A program made the translations under genes and the position numbers. The notes below the pieces were generated by a model. It was not told the origin of the DNA, did not search any database, and worked only from the letters and a program-made list of their open reading frames with translations. DNA of 42,273 nucleotides from Clostridia bacterium (GTDB lineage Bacteria > Bacillota > Clostridia > Oscillospirales > CAG-272), in NCBI GenBank assembly GCA_017463125.1, contig JAFTPV010000009.1, forward strand, positions 1 through 42,273, written 5' to 3'. This document shows, piece by piece, positions 5,979 through 14,982 of this stretch. Each line of letters starts with the position of its first letter. Position 1 is the stretch's first letter.

Positions 5979-7751
5979 ATGAAAACAAAAAAGATTTTAG
6001 CTATCGTGATAACCTGCCTTCTCCTTATCGGAGCGGCGGTGGGAATCACCGTTTCGGCTGCCGGAGAGCCGACAGTCAGCATTCACACAGCGAATCTCTC
6101 CTACGAGGGCGCTGTAAGAATCCTCTATACACTTGACACATCTAACGTTGGCGGCGACCAGACTATCAAGGTTGTATTCTCTGATGACGCGGACGTTATC
6201 GCACCCGCAGTAAGCTCTGCTCTCAACGACGAAAGCTACGACTACGTAGGCGAGAAGGTCGGCGTAATGAACATAGGCGGTACGGAATATCCCGTTGTTT
6301 TGTCCGACGGCTTTGCTCCCGGTGAAATGGCAAATAAGGTTTACGCAATTCCCGTTGTTGTAAACGCAGATAACACCGTTGCGGCTGTTGGCGAGATGGT
6401 TGAGTTCTCAATCTACGACTACTGCATGGCACGCTTCGGCGGCGCTTGCACAGACGACCAGTATAACCTCTACACATCACTCCTTGACTTTGGCGCAGCC
6501 GTTCAGACTGCGGAGTGGAAATCAGGCGTAACAGGTGAGCCTACCGTTTGGGCTGACGCTTACTACGGTCTTAAGACTATGGCAGGCGACGGCACGGTTG
6601 AGGTCAAGACCTTCAGAGCGCCTACCGAGCACGATGTCGTAGCTCCCAAGGGTTACGAAGGCTTTGCATTTGAGGCATTTACCGACAAGGCAGGCACAGC
6701 TTACGAGGGCGCTGTCGGCAACAGACTTACAGTAAACGTCAATAAGCCCGGCTATACATACGTTAAATATGTTTACGGCGATACCGCGATCAGCATGGAA
6801 AGCATTACTGCTACCGAGAGCAACCCGGCTACCCTTGCTAACCCCGATACATCAGTTACCATTAGAAGCGGCTCCGAGTTCTACATCGAAGGTGACATAA
6901 CTCTTGCGGCAGGAACAAACGCAACCCTTGCATTTAATCCCGACGTTACAGCAATCAATCTTGCTGAGGCTGACGGTGTTGTTACAGTAAGCGATGGCGT
7001 ATCCAGCTTCACTATGGCAAACGGCTCATCACTCAAGGTTGAGTATACCGTTCTTTCGACAACCAATCTCACAGGCGTTATCTTCTACTATGTAAACGGT
7101 GAGTACGTTGCAAAGCGCGATGTAACATCTACCGCGAATTCCTCCTTTACGGGCGTGACAGCTTCTGTTACCGCAGGCGAAATCAAGCTTGACTACGTGA
7201 CAGTTGGCGCTACCTCGAGTATAATGACTGTTAACAACAATGTAAATTACACAACAGCTACATTTGAGTATAGCGAAGACGGCAAATATATGCTTTTCTC
7301 TAAGACTGCAGCAAACCAGAGTAATGTATCAGGCAAGATTAACTTTACTTACGATGGCACAAGAACCAATCACACAGTATTTGAAGCCAAAATGAAGCTA
7401 ACGAGCTATTACTATAATTCAAGCTGGAGAAATTACATTGACGTTACTCTTCAGGTGCTTCCCGGTCAATATAACATTGCCGCTCCGCGTTTTATAATAC
7501 AGCAGACTACAGTAAGTGTTGCAGGATCTGCAACCACTCTTGATACTCCCATAGCCGACGATGGCTGGTTCGATCTAAAGATTGAAGTCATTGCGGGTAC
7601 ATCATATATAGTGTACATAAACGGTCAGTCGGTTTATACCGGTACACTCTCCAACGCTAACCAGCTGGGTTATGTATCGTTTGAACCGGGTAAAGACGGA
7701 AGCGGTTCTATTTACATCAAGGACGCAAAGTTCTACACTGTTACAGAATAA
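5979..7751 (+). CDS. secreted multidomain protein, paralogue of the preceding gene, 590 aa
   Basis: It begins with a Sec signal peptide (MKTKKILAIVITCLLLIGAAV, cleavage near VSA-AG at residue 28). Residues 29-165 repeat the plan of the preceding protein's N-terminal domain, with the helical segment CMARFGGACTDDQYNLYTSL, followed by a surface-repeat-like region ending YVKYVYGD near residue 268. The rest holds two beta-rich modules; the last (residues 420-590) has the laminin-G-like signature DDGWFDLKIEV ... YIVYINGQSVYTG and ends IYIKDAKFY. The same closing signature recurs at the end of the large lipoprotein downstream. It lacks an anchor. It lies 26 bases behind its paralogue and probably arose by duplication followed by change of the C-terminal modules. 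A glycan-binding or substrate-capturing role is inferred. Confidence 0.8.
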   Translation: MKTKKILAIVITCLLLIGAAVGITVSAAGEPTVSIHTANLSYEGAVRILYTLDTSNVGGDQTIKVVFSDDADVIAPAVSSALNDESYDYVGEKVGVMNIGGTEYPVVLSDGFAPGEMANKVYAIPVVVNADNTVAAVGEMVEFSIYDYCMARFGGACTDDQYNLYTSLLDFGAAVQTAEWKSGVTGEPTVWADAYYGLKTMAGDGTVEVKTFRAPTEHDVVAPKGYEGFAFEAFTDKAGTAYEGAVGNRLTVNVNKPGYTYVKYVYGDTAISMESITATESNPATLANPDTSVTIRSGSEFYIEGDITLAAGTNATLAFNPDVTAINLAEADGVVTVSDGVSSFTMANGSSLKVEYTVLSTTNLTGVIFYYVNGEYVAKRDVTSTANSSFTGVTASVTAGEIKLDYVTVGATSSIMTVNNNVNYTTATFEYSEDGKYMLFSKTAANQSNVSGKINFTYDGTRTNHTVFEAKMKLTSYYYNSSWRNYIDVTLQVLPGQYNIAAPRFIIQQTTVSVAGSATTLDTPIADDGWFDLKIEVIAGTSYIVYINGQSVYTGTLSNANQLGYVSFEPGKDGSGSIYIKDAKFYTVTE

Positions 7752-7786
7752 TAAAAATTAAATAATGCTTCGACATTAAATCCTCT

Positions 7787-7816
7787 ACTGCTAACATCCC
7801 TCGGGGTGTTAGCAGT
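7787..7816 (+). promoter_or_regulatory. strong stem-loop between the secreted-protein genes and the lipoprotein gene
   Basis: ACTGCTAACATCCC (7787-7800) pairs with GGGGTGTTAGCAGT (7803-7816), including one T-G wobble. There is no T-run after it, so it looks more like a processing or mRNA-stabilising hairpin, or a partial attenuator, than a full terminator. It lies 43 bases before the ribosome site of the next gene. Confidence 0.6.
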
Positions 7817-7868
7817 TCTGGACAAAGCGGTTGTTTCTTTCACAAATCCTAGTCAAATAGGAGGTATT

Positions 7869-10800
7869 ATGGCAAAAATTTTTGAAAAATCAAGGATTAT
7901 TATTTTAACACTTATGCTGGCTTTGTCTGTTTCTGCGCTCTTCTCGTGTACTGTACCGGGAAGCAGTAGCGGAACAGGCGAAGGTGGCGGTAACACGGAA
8001 GTTGACGTACCGCTCGGAACTGCGGGACTCATCTACAACTCGCAGACCGAGATTAATCTCATCGCGGCTGATTCGAGCTTCCCCGAAACGAAAGCAAGCA
8101 GTATTGCCCAGGCGTTCAGAAGAACTCTCGGCAACAGGGCGCACATAAACTTCACAGACGATATAGAAGCCCTCGAGCACGAGATTATTCTCGGCGAGTC
8201 AAACCGTGACGTTTCAAGGACTGCGTACGCTTACCTTGATCAAATCATGGAGAGCTACCACGAAGAGCACGGCGGTTACGTTCTTTATTCAGACGGCTCA
8301 TCGTTGGCTCTTGCCTACACGGACGAGGTGACAAATCATCACCTCGAGGACATAATCGCGGATCTTTTAGCTATGGCAGAGCAGACGAGCCTTGTTTATG
8401 AAGAGGGTATAGTTTCTACAAAGATATACGACCTATACAAGATTTACGAGCAAGAGGATAAGGAGAGGCAGGATGCGGCATTTGCGCTTCTTGAAGAGCA
8501 GACAAACGCCGAGGTTGCCGCTGCTGTCAAGGAGCTCTACCAGCAGACGTTTGACGACGACATTATCTCATGGCTTGCAAACCTCTACGAGCCGAGAAGC
8601 TGCATTTGTGACAATTACGTTGACGGCGTGCAGGTTTGTCTGCACCCTACGGACTTGAACGGCAATTACATTTGCTCAAACGGCGGATTTTATTACTCTA
8701 ATTCCGCAAGAAATACATACGGTTATCTGCCAGACGTTGAGTCCACGTATCAGGCTCTTGTATTCCTTGAAATGACGGGAATGCTCGCGGAGCACGAGGA
8801 CAGCTTCGGCGTATTTCTTGACGGACAGTTTAAGAGCGATATTCTTGCATTCGTAAAGGGTCTGCAAATTGAGAACGGATATTTCTACCACCCGCAGTGG
8901 ACGGTTGAGGCAACTAACGAAAACTGGGACAGAGTATCCCGTGACCTTATGTGGTCTGTCGCAATTCTCCAAAAGACAGGCGAGCGTCCTTACTACACGA
9001 CGCCCACAGGCAGTCTTACCGGAACGGGAAAGCCGAAGGCAACGTCCTCTATGCTGACAGGCAGACTTGGTAGCAGTCAGGTTCTAGCTGTTTCCAAGGT
9101 GGTTGCAACGTCGGGAGCACTTCCCTCGCATCTGCAATCGGTTTCTGCCTTTGAGCAATATCTCGCTAAATTTAAGCTTGACGTTTTTGGCAGCGGATAC
9201 GCTGCTGCAAACGAGCTTGCGGCGCAGGTTGACCAGCTAGTTGCCGCAAACAAAAACCTGAACGGCGCCTTAAAGCCCGTTCTGTTTAAGTGGTTTGAGG
9301 AAAAGCACAATCCAAAAAACGGTCTATGGCGTGACGAAACCGACTTTGACGGTCTTAATACCGCGTTCAAGGCACTGATGGTATACAGCGCGTTTAATAT
9401 GCCGTTTACTTACGCGGATAAGGCGGCAGAGAGCGCAATTTACGTTCTCTCCTCCGGTGAGAAACCCGGCCACGTGTGCGGTGTTTATAACACGTGGTAC
9501 GATATTGCGGGACTTGTCGGCAATATCAGGGCACATCACCCCGACGTAGCAAACAGAGATCTTTACGCTGACCAAATTCTCGAAAAGGTAAGAGAGATTG
9601 CTCCCACCGCTATCAGAAATACTATCAAAAACACTCTGATCTTCCGCAAAAGTGACGCAGGAAATTCCGGCTCGTTCTCATACTTTGAGGACCATTGCTC
9701 CGAAACCTCACAGGGTATGCCCGTTGCGGTAAGGAAAAACGAGGGTGACGTAAACGCGTCCCTTATCTGCTCGGGCGGTCTTGTTGACCATATCAGCAAG
9801 GCTCTCGGCGTTGACCTTCCTCCGATCTTCGGAACAAGACAGCTTGCGGAGTTTATGGACATAATCAACGCAAATACCTATTCGCTCAAGGACGTTCTTC
9901 CCGACGACGATCCTGCCGACTTTGACGACGAGGAGCTTGGTGAAAAGACGGCTCTCGTAGGTACGGCTGTTTCCAGCGGCGGAAGTGCGCTGGTTGACGT
10001 GGACCCGAAGAACCCCAACAACCAGGTTCTCCACTTCCGGTCACTCGCGAAGTCGGGCGCATGGGACGCTGTAACGATTAAAAATAATTCCGTAAAGCGT
10101 GACAACAACTGCCTTGTCTTTGAGGGTAAGTTTATGTTCTGCAAGGAAGGCACGTACAACGGCTCTACCGTTCAGTTCTATATAGGAACTATGGGCAAGC
10201 CTTCGCCCTACTTTATCAACTTCCTGATACTCGGCGATTACGTAGAAGTCTGGGAGGCATCGTCGGATGACTCGGCAAATTCATTTGACAGACTTCTCGG
10301 CAAGTTCAAGCTTGACGAATGGTTCAAGCTCAGAATTGAATATTATATGGGATATGAGGACATCGAAAACGGACTTACACCTCACGATACCGTAAGAATC
10401 AAGGTTTACACAAACAACGATCTGGTTGCGGTAAGTGCAAACTATATGGACACCTCGATGAAGAAATTCCTTGAGGGTGTCGGTTCACCGGTTGATGAGG
10501 CGAGCACTGCCCTCTTCTTCCCCATGACTTATCTTGATTTCAACGGTTATTTTGACGATTTGTATCTCGGTTACAAAACTATTCCTTACCAGTCTGAAAA
10601 CGGTACCGAGGGACTTATCATCAACGAGGACTCGAACTGTGAGCGTAAGACCTATAACTTTGATGACAATGCAGCTCCCGAGGACTTTACGATTAAGAGC
10701 GCGTCGAGATTTAGCTTCTCGGACGGTGTGCTGAAGCTGCTTGCAGGCAACGGAACGGGTACGATTACAGTTCCTACTCTTCAAACGAAGCCGCTTTCTA

Positions 10801-12467
10801 ACGTATTTGCTCTGGGCTTCACCATCCAAGTTGATTCAGCAAAGACAGGCGACGTTCTTACTATTAATTTCAAGGATCCTCATAGGAACAAAACCGTATC
10901 CTCGTATACTATGAAGTGCGTACAAACAGACAGCGGACTTGCGCTTGTTCCTGTTTACAAGGGAACGACAATGCTTAATTCAGCGGCTATACCCGTTGGC
11001 GACGGAAAGGCGCATACGCTCGAATTCGCATTCTTCGTAGACGCAGCAACGACCCTTATTTACAAGGACGGCAAGATGATGGCCGCAACCGAGCAGGACG
11101 TAATAGCTAAGTGTTATCTTTACGAAGTGGGCAGCGCTGTCATCAGCTATTCCGGCTCTGTCACAGCATCTGTTGACAATCTCTTCTGCGAGAGAAGGGT
11201 TGGCGACTTTGATGAAGAGGTAAAGCCTAGTGTAGACAGAATAACCTACACCTTCAAGGACGGCGAGCTTAAAGATCTTACAACCAACGGCTCAGTCGCT
11301 GACGGCAAGTTAAGTCTTGCAGGCGGAAAGTCGCTCTCAATTCCTGCAAACAACCGTTCAGCTTACATTTCGGCATATCAGCTATACGCGGATATTGATG
11401 CATCAAGCTTCAAGGCAAACGACTCGACGCGCGTAGCATTCGTTGACGGTAACGGCACAACGATCGCCGCAATTGATATGGTAGCTTCTAATGGAAAGCT
11501 GCTATTCTACGAGGTAGTAAACGGAGGCAGATTAAGCTCTTACGTTGCAAGCTGCGAGTATGACGACTCCTTCTCACTGATGATTAATCTCTTCTCCGGA
11601 GAAAAGGCGGTTGAGATTTACGTTGACGGAGAGGTAGTACTCGTTACGAGTATATTCAGCACTACGGAATACGGCAACGTAGCCGGCGTTAAGATTACGT
11701 CAAGCTCCGCAGTACTTGACAATATGTACCTCGACGGTATTACTCTGACCTACACCGCTCCAAAGGTTGATAAGACTACTCAGGACGATAAGGACGACGT
11801 TATAACCTACGAGTACAGCAGCCTTGGAAACTACCCCGACAGAGTCACAGCACCCAACAACATAACGCAAAACAGCAATATTCAGTACGTAGAGCGTGAC
11901 GGTGCAAATACGAAGGTACTCGTATACAAGAAGGTGCTTGAGAATTATCCCAGCGGTGTCAGATTCAAGTTCAAAGACGGTAAAGAAGAAAGCAAATTCG
12001 CATTTGAAACTGATATGAAGCTTGCGGGAACATTAGCGGCAGGAACTTGGCGAAGCCAATACGATCTTTATTTCTCTAACTCAACCGGCGGCACTCATAT
12101 TTACATTATACAGTTCTACGTCGAGAGCGTCGAGGAGTCCGGCGTCAAGAAGAAACACCTTTATATGCGTATGAACAACGGTAATGAATTAGAAAAGCGC
12201 GACTGCGGTGAAATACCCGAGGACGGATGGTTTAACATTCGCGTTGAGCTCGACGTAGGTGATAAAACAACTAATGAGCAGACCGGTTCTACGTTAAAGT
12301 TCTACTATAATGACAACCTTATTTACAGCGGAAACGACTTTGTTGGAAGCGGAACAGAGGGAGCAAAGGCTTCTCTTGGATCCGTAACGCAGATAATGCT
12401 GATACCCAACACCTCATCGACGGGTACTATCTATTTTGACAATACCGTCATTGAACCCGCAAAATAA
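7869..12467 (+). CDS. giant surface lipoprotein: GH20b/alpha-glucuronidase-like N-domain, alpha-toroid-like core, four lectin-like modules, 1532 aa
   Basis: The start is ATG 7869 with AGGAGG four bases upstream. A lipobox LFSC puts the lipidated cysteine near residue 27, followed by a Gly/Ser linker. Residues 50-190 resemble the non-catalytic N-domain of GH20, alpha-glucuronidase and DUF4838 proteins (HEIILGESNRDVSRTAY; GGYVLYSDGSSLALAYTDE). Residues 220-670 are a helix-rich domain with repeated aromatic motifs (GGFYYSNSARN, YLPDVESTYQAL, GYFYHPQWTVE, CGVYNTWYDI, SETSQGMPV, GDVNASLI) that is homologous to the whole of the next gene; it may be an alpha/alpha toroid, a fold used by many glycan lyases and hydrolases, but I do not recognise the family. 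Four jelly-roll modules follow (about 687-907, 920-1110, 1122-1294, 1310-1532). The last closes with DGWFNIRVELDV like the secreted neighbour. I infer a cell-surface glycan-binding or -cleaving protein; no catalytic residues are assigned. Confidence 0.8.
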   Translation: MAKIFEKSRIIILTLMLALSVSALFSCTVPGSSSGTGEGGGNTEVDVPLGTAGLIYNSQTEINLIAADSSFPETKASSIAQAFRRTLGNRAHINFTDDIEALEHEIILGESNRDVSRTAYAYLDQIMESYHEEHGGYVLYSDGSSLALAYTDEVTNHHLEDIIADLLAMAEQTSLVYEEGIVSTKIYDLYKIYEQEDKERQDAAFALLEEQTNAEVAAAVKELYQQTFDDDIISWLANLYEPRSCICDNYVDGVQVCLHPTDLNGNYICSNGGFYYSNSARNTYGYLPDVESTYQALVFLEMTGMLAEHEDSFGVFLDGQFKSDILAFVKGLQIENGYFYHPQWTVEATNENWDRVSRDLMWSVAILQKTGERPYYTTPTGSLTGTGKPKATSSMLTGRLGSSQVLAVSKVVATSGALPSHLQSVSAFEQYLAKFKLDVFGSGYAAANELAAQVDQLVAANKNLNGALKPVLFKWFEEKHNPKNGLWRDETDFDGLNTAFKALMVYSAFNMPFTYADKAAESAIYVLSSGEKPGHVCGVYNTWYDIAGLVGNIRAHHPDVANRDLYADQILEKVREIAPTAIRNTIKNTLIFRKSDAGNSGSFSYFEDHCSETSQGMPVAVRKNEGDVNASLICSGGLVDHISKALGVDLPPIFGTRQLAEFMDIINANTYSLKDVLPDDDPADFDDEELGEKTALVGTAVSSGGSALVDVDPKNPNNQVLHFRSLAKSGAWDAVTIKNNSVKRDNNCLVFEGKFMFCKEGTYNGSTVQFYIGTMGKPSPYFINFLILGDYVEVWEASSDDSANSFDRLLGKFKLDEWFKLRIEYYMGYEDIENGLTPHDTVRIKVYTNNDLVAVSANYMDTSMKKFLEGVGSPVDEASTALFFPMTYLDFNGYFDDLYLGYKTIPYQSENGTEGLIINEDSNCERKTYNFDDNAAPEDFTIKSASRFSFSDGVLKLLAGNGTGTITVPTLQTKPLSNVFALGFTIQVDSAKTGDVLTINFKDPHRNKTVSSYTMKCVQTDSGLALVPVYKGTTMLNSAAIPVGDGKAHTLEFAFFVDAATTLIYKDGKMMAATEQDVIAKCYLYEVGSAVISYSGSVTASVDNLFCERRVGDFDEEVKPSVDRITYTFKDGELKDLTTNGSVADGKLSLAGGKSLSIPANNRSAYISAYQLYADIDASSFKANDSTRVAFVDGNGTTIAAIDMVASNGKLLFYEVVNGGRLSSYVASCEYDDSFSLMINLFSGEKAVEIYVDGEVVLVTSIFSTTEYGNVAGVKITSSSAVLDNMYLDGITLTYTAPKVDKTTQDDKDDVITYEYSSLGNYPDRVTAPNNITQNSNIQYVERDGANTKVLVYKKVLENYPSGVRFKFKDGKEESKFAFETDMKLAGTLAAGTWRSQYDLYFSNSTGGTHIYIIQFYVESVEESGVKKKHLYMRMNNGNELEKRDCGEIPEDGWFNIRVELDVGDKTTNEQTGSTLKFYYNDNLIYSGNDFVGSGTEGAKASLGSVTQIMLIPNTSSTGTIYFDNTVIEPAK

Positions 12468-12484
12468 GCGTTGATTTATAAAAA

Positions 12485-12517
12485 TGCACTGTGGCTTTCG
12501 CTGAAGGTCACAGTGCA
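12485..12517 (+). promoter_or_regulatory. stem-loop between lipoprotein and cytoplasmic paralogue
   Basis: TGCACTGTG (12485-12493) pairs perfectly with CACAGTGCA (12509-12517) around a 15-base loop. The sequence after it is AAGGCTAATAATTTTT, so a weak terminator or attenuator is possible. The next gene has its own strong ribosome site 74 bases further on. Confidence 0.5.
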
Positions 12518-12602
12518 AAGGCTAATAATTTTTAAGGAAATATGCGAATATGCAAATCTTCATTTACATTTCGCACGGCATTTGTCTTTCGGAGGACAAA
12601 AA

Positions 12603-13946
12603 ATGACAAGAGAAGAACAGTGGCAAAAGTTTGCCGATCAAATTGGTGGCGAGGATGGACAAAGACTCGCCGAAGCATACAGAGAGTTTTACGCAACCTT
12701 TGACGATTCGCTTATTGACTGGGTAGCTAACCTTTTCGACCCCACTATCGGCGGATACTATTACTCCAACGGAGCAAGGGACAACGAGGGCTTCTTACCC
12801 GACATTGAAAGCACGCACCAGGCGCTTGAAATGTTCCGTGACCTCGGTCTTGCAGATGACTTCGGGCGCAGCTATGCGAAGGCTCTGCCCGCGTGGATGG
12901 GCGAGAGAATCGTTAAGTTCGTAAAGGATATGCAGCGTCCTAACGGATATTTCTACCATCCGCAGTGGACTATTGAAAACACTGATTCAAAGCCCCACAG
13001 ACGCGGAAGAGATCTTATGTGGGCAAACAGTATTCTTCGGAACTACGGCGTTCTGCCTACGTACGACTGCCCCGACGGAGTTAAGGGTGAGCGTCCTATG
13101 GAAAGACCTGACGTACCTGCTTCCGAGAATGGAACCAACAGCCCGAAGTCGACTTACGCCCCTCATCTTCAAGACGGAAAGGTTTTCAAAGCCTATCTTG
13201 AGAAAATGGACTTCGCGAAGAACTCCTACGGTTGCGGAAACATGCTCGCGGCGCAGGCAAATCAGATTGCAAAAAGAAACGAGGAACTAGGCGGAGAGAT
13301 CTTCAAGGTGATGTTTGACTTCCTTGATTCTCACCAAAATACCGAGATGGGTCACTGGGATTTCAGAAAGCCCGGCACCGAGGAATTTATTCCGTATCAC
13401 GGTCAGAACGGTCTTTTCAAGATTTCATTCCTTTACAACATGGCGAAAAGACCCATTCCCAATATCGAAAAAAGCATTCAGGTTGCCCTTGACGGTATTT
13501 ATTCCGATGCTCCTGTCGGCATAGTTTGCGACGTTTATAATTCCTGGTACACCCTTTCCTCTCTTATGGGTAATATAAGAGCGACTAACTCCAAGGAGGA
13601 GGGTGAGAGAAAGATTGCGGAAATCAGAAGTATTCTTTATAAGGACGCGGTCAAGGTCATTCTTAAAACAAGGGATAAGATAAAGGATTTCAGAAAGCCG
13701 GACGGAGGCTTCTCATATCTTAAAAACAGGTCCTCGGAGCTATCGCAAAGCATGCCTGTTACTCTTCCGAATATGCCGGAGAGCGACGTGAACGCGACTA
13801 TCATTTCAGGTCCGCAGCTCATCAACTTCTCTATGGACGTTCTTGGAATTAAGGAGTACAGAGTTCCTATTTTCACAAGGAAGGAATACGAAAAGTATAT
13901 CGATATTCTTGAGAAAAACAAGGCAGCAGCCGAGTCTAAAATTTAA
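12603..13946 (+). CDS. cytoplasmic toroid-like protein, paralogue of the lipoprotein core domain, 447 aa
   Basis: The start is ATG 12603, seven bases after GGAGG (12591-12595); the frame stays open upstream but that part crosses a hairpin and has no ribosome site. There is no signal peptide. The entire protein aligns with residues 220-670 of the preceding lipoprotein, sharing GGYYYSNGARD, FLPDIESTHQAL, NGYFYHPQWTIE, RGRDLMWANSIL, CDVYNSWYTLSSLMGNIRA, SELSQSMPV and SDVNATII in the same order. The strictly shared Tyr, His, Trp, Glu, Asp and Asn residues look like a conserved binding or active site. I do not recognise a named family. Helix richness and repeated aromatic motifs suggest an alpha/alpha-toroid enzyme acting on oligosaccharides inside the cell (inference). 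It is the last gene of the operon. Confidence 0.75.
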   Translation: MTREEQWQKFADQIGGEDGQRLAEAYREFYATFDDSLIDWVANLFDPTIGGYYYSNGARDNEGFLPDIESTHQALEMFRDLGLADDFGRSYAKALPAWMGERIVKFVKDMQRPNGYFYHPQWTIENTDSKPHRRGRDLMWANSILRNYGVLPTYDCPDGVKGERPMERPDVPASENGTNSPKSTYAPHLQDGKVFKAYLEKMDFAKNSYGCGNMLAAQANQIAKRNEELGGEIFKVMFDFLDSHQNTEMGHWDFRKPGTEEFIPYHGQNGLFKISFLYNMAKRPIPNIEKSIQVALDGIYSDAPVGIVCDVYNSWYTLSSLMGNIRATNSKEEGERKIAEIRSILYKDAVKVILKTRDKIKDFRKPDGGFSYLKNRSSELSQSMPVTLPNMPESDVNATIISGPQLINFSMDVLGIKEYRVPIFTRKEYEKYIDILEKNKAAAESKI

Positions 13947-13958
13947 TAAAAAATGACT

Positions 13959-13993
13959 AATCTCCGCACTCTATGGGTGCGGAGATTTTTTTG
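13959..13993 (+). terminator. terminator of the secreted-protein operon
   Basis: An 11-bp perfect stem (AATCTCCGCAC 13959-13969, GTGCGGAGATT 13977-13987), 7-base loop, then a T-run. Confidence 0.93.
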
Positions 13994-14012
13994 TGATATA
14001 TTGGAAATCTTC

Positions 14013-14041
14013 TTGATATTGTCTTTGCTTTATGCTATAAT
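14013..14041 (+). promoter_or_regulatory. promoter of the creatininase-family operon
   Basis: TTGATA (14013-14018) and TATAAT (14036-14041) with a 17-bp spacer, preceding the start codon by 45 bases. Confidence 0.85.
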
Positions 14042-14085
14042 GTATAAAAATTACTTTTTGCTAACATCTTTACGGAGTGAATTTT

Positions 14086-14982
14086 ATGCTTTGGGAGAAT
14101 TTAAGAGAGGAAGAATTTGACAAGGCCATCGAGGTATCGGGCGGGCTTTGTATCATACCGCTTGGCTGTCTTGAAAAGCACGGTCAGCATTTGCCTGTGG
14201 GTACGGATTATTTTGAGGCTATGAGTATCGTTAAGCAGGCGGCAGAGCGCGAGGAGGCGGTTGTTTTCCCTATCGGCGCTTGGGTCGGTGAGGTGTCCTG
14301 TTTTCATTCGTTTAAGGACCCCGGTACCGCAAGGCTGCGCGGCTGTGTTGGTATAAAGCAGGAAATTCTGTTAAAAATCCTTGAGGAGATCTGCGACGAA
14401 ATTGCGCGAAACGGCTTCAGAAAGATACTTATCGTCAACGGTCACGGCGGTAACAGCGCCCTTCTTAAGCATTTCTTGCGTTGTCAGACCTATGAAAATA
14501 AGCCCTACGCAACGCTTGTAACGTCGGCATTCGCATATAGTGAAATCGACCCGAGGCGGCTATACGGTACCGTGAGCGCGAGAAAAGGGGAGTTTGACTA
14601 TCTAACAAACGAGGATATGGAAACGCTGAAGCGCTTTTCAAGGACGGGTACGGGCGGAGGTCACGCCGACATACGCGAAGCATCAATGGTAATGGCTTAC
14701 GACAAGTCGCTGGTTGCACAGGACAGATACGACGCGGAGTGCGGCGAGTCTAATCACAGGACGGACTATCTCTCCGAGATAGGCGTTGAGTCAGCAAACG
14801 CGTGGCTAGCGAATTACCCTTCGTCTTACTGTGCTTACGCTCCGCACGGTGCGTCGGAGACTATCGGCAGGGCTATGACGGAAATATGCGTCGAAAGGCT
14901 CGCGAAAATTCTCTCGCTCATAAAGTCCGACGAGGACTGCGTGAGAAGCGCGCAAATGCTCCCAAAGGAGAATCCTCTATGA
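14086..14982 (+). CDS. creatininase (creatinine amidohydrolase) family protein, 298 aa
   Basis: This metal-dependent amidohydrolase family opens lactam or amide bonds; members include creatininase, MftE-type peptidases and hydrolases of cyclic sugars. The metal site is visible as PLGCLEKHGQHLPVGTD (about residues 23-39), with Glu, His and Asp ligands in the family spacing, and NGHGGN near residue 122. A later GGHADIREASMVMAY supplies the conserved Glu region. The start is ATG 14086, because GGAG at 14074-14077 stands 8 bases before it; the GTG at 14077 overlaps that site. It overlaps the next gene by 4 bases and follows a promoter of its own. The substrate is unknown; the family sits near sugar-degradation genes in many bacteria, but nothing here fixes it. 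Confidence 0.88.
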   Translation: MLWENLREEEFDKAIEVSGGLCIIPLGCLEKHGQHLPVGTDYFEAMSIVKQAAEREEAVVFPIGAWVGEVSCFHSFKDPGTARLRGCVGIKQEILLKILEEICDEIARNGFRKILIVNGHGGNSALLKHFLRCQTYENKPYATLVTSAFAYSEIDPRRLYGTVSARKGEFDYLTNEDMETLKRFSRTGTGGGHADIREASMVMAYDKSLVAQDRYDAECGESNHRTDYLSEIGVESANAWLANYPSSYCAYAPHGASETIGRAMTEICVERLAKILSLIKSDEDCVRSAQMLPKENPL

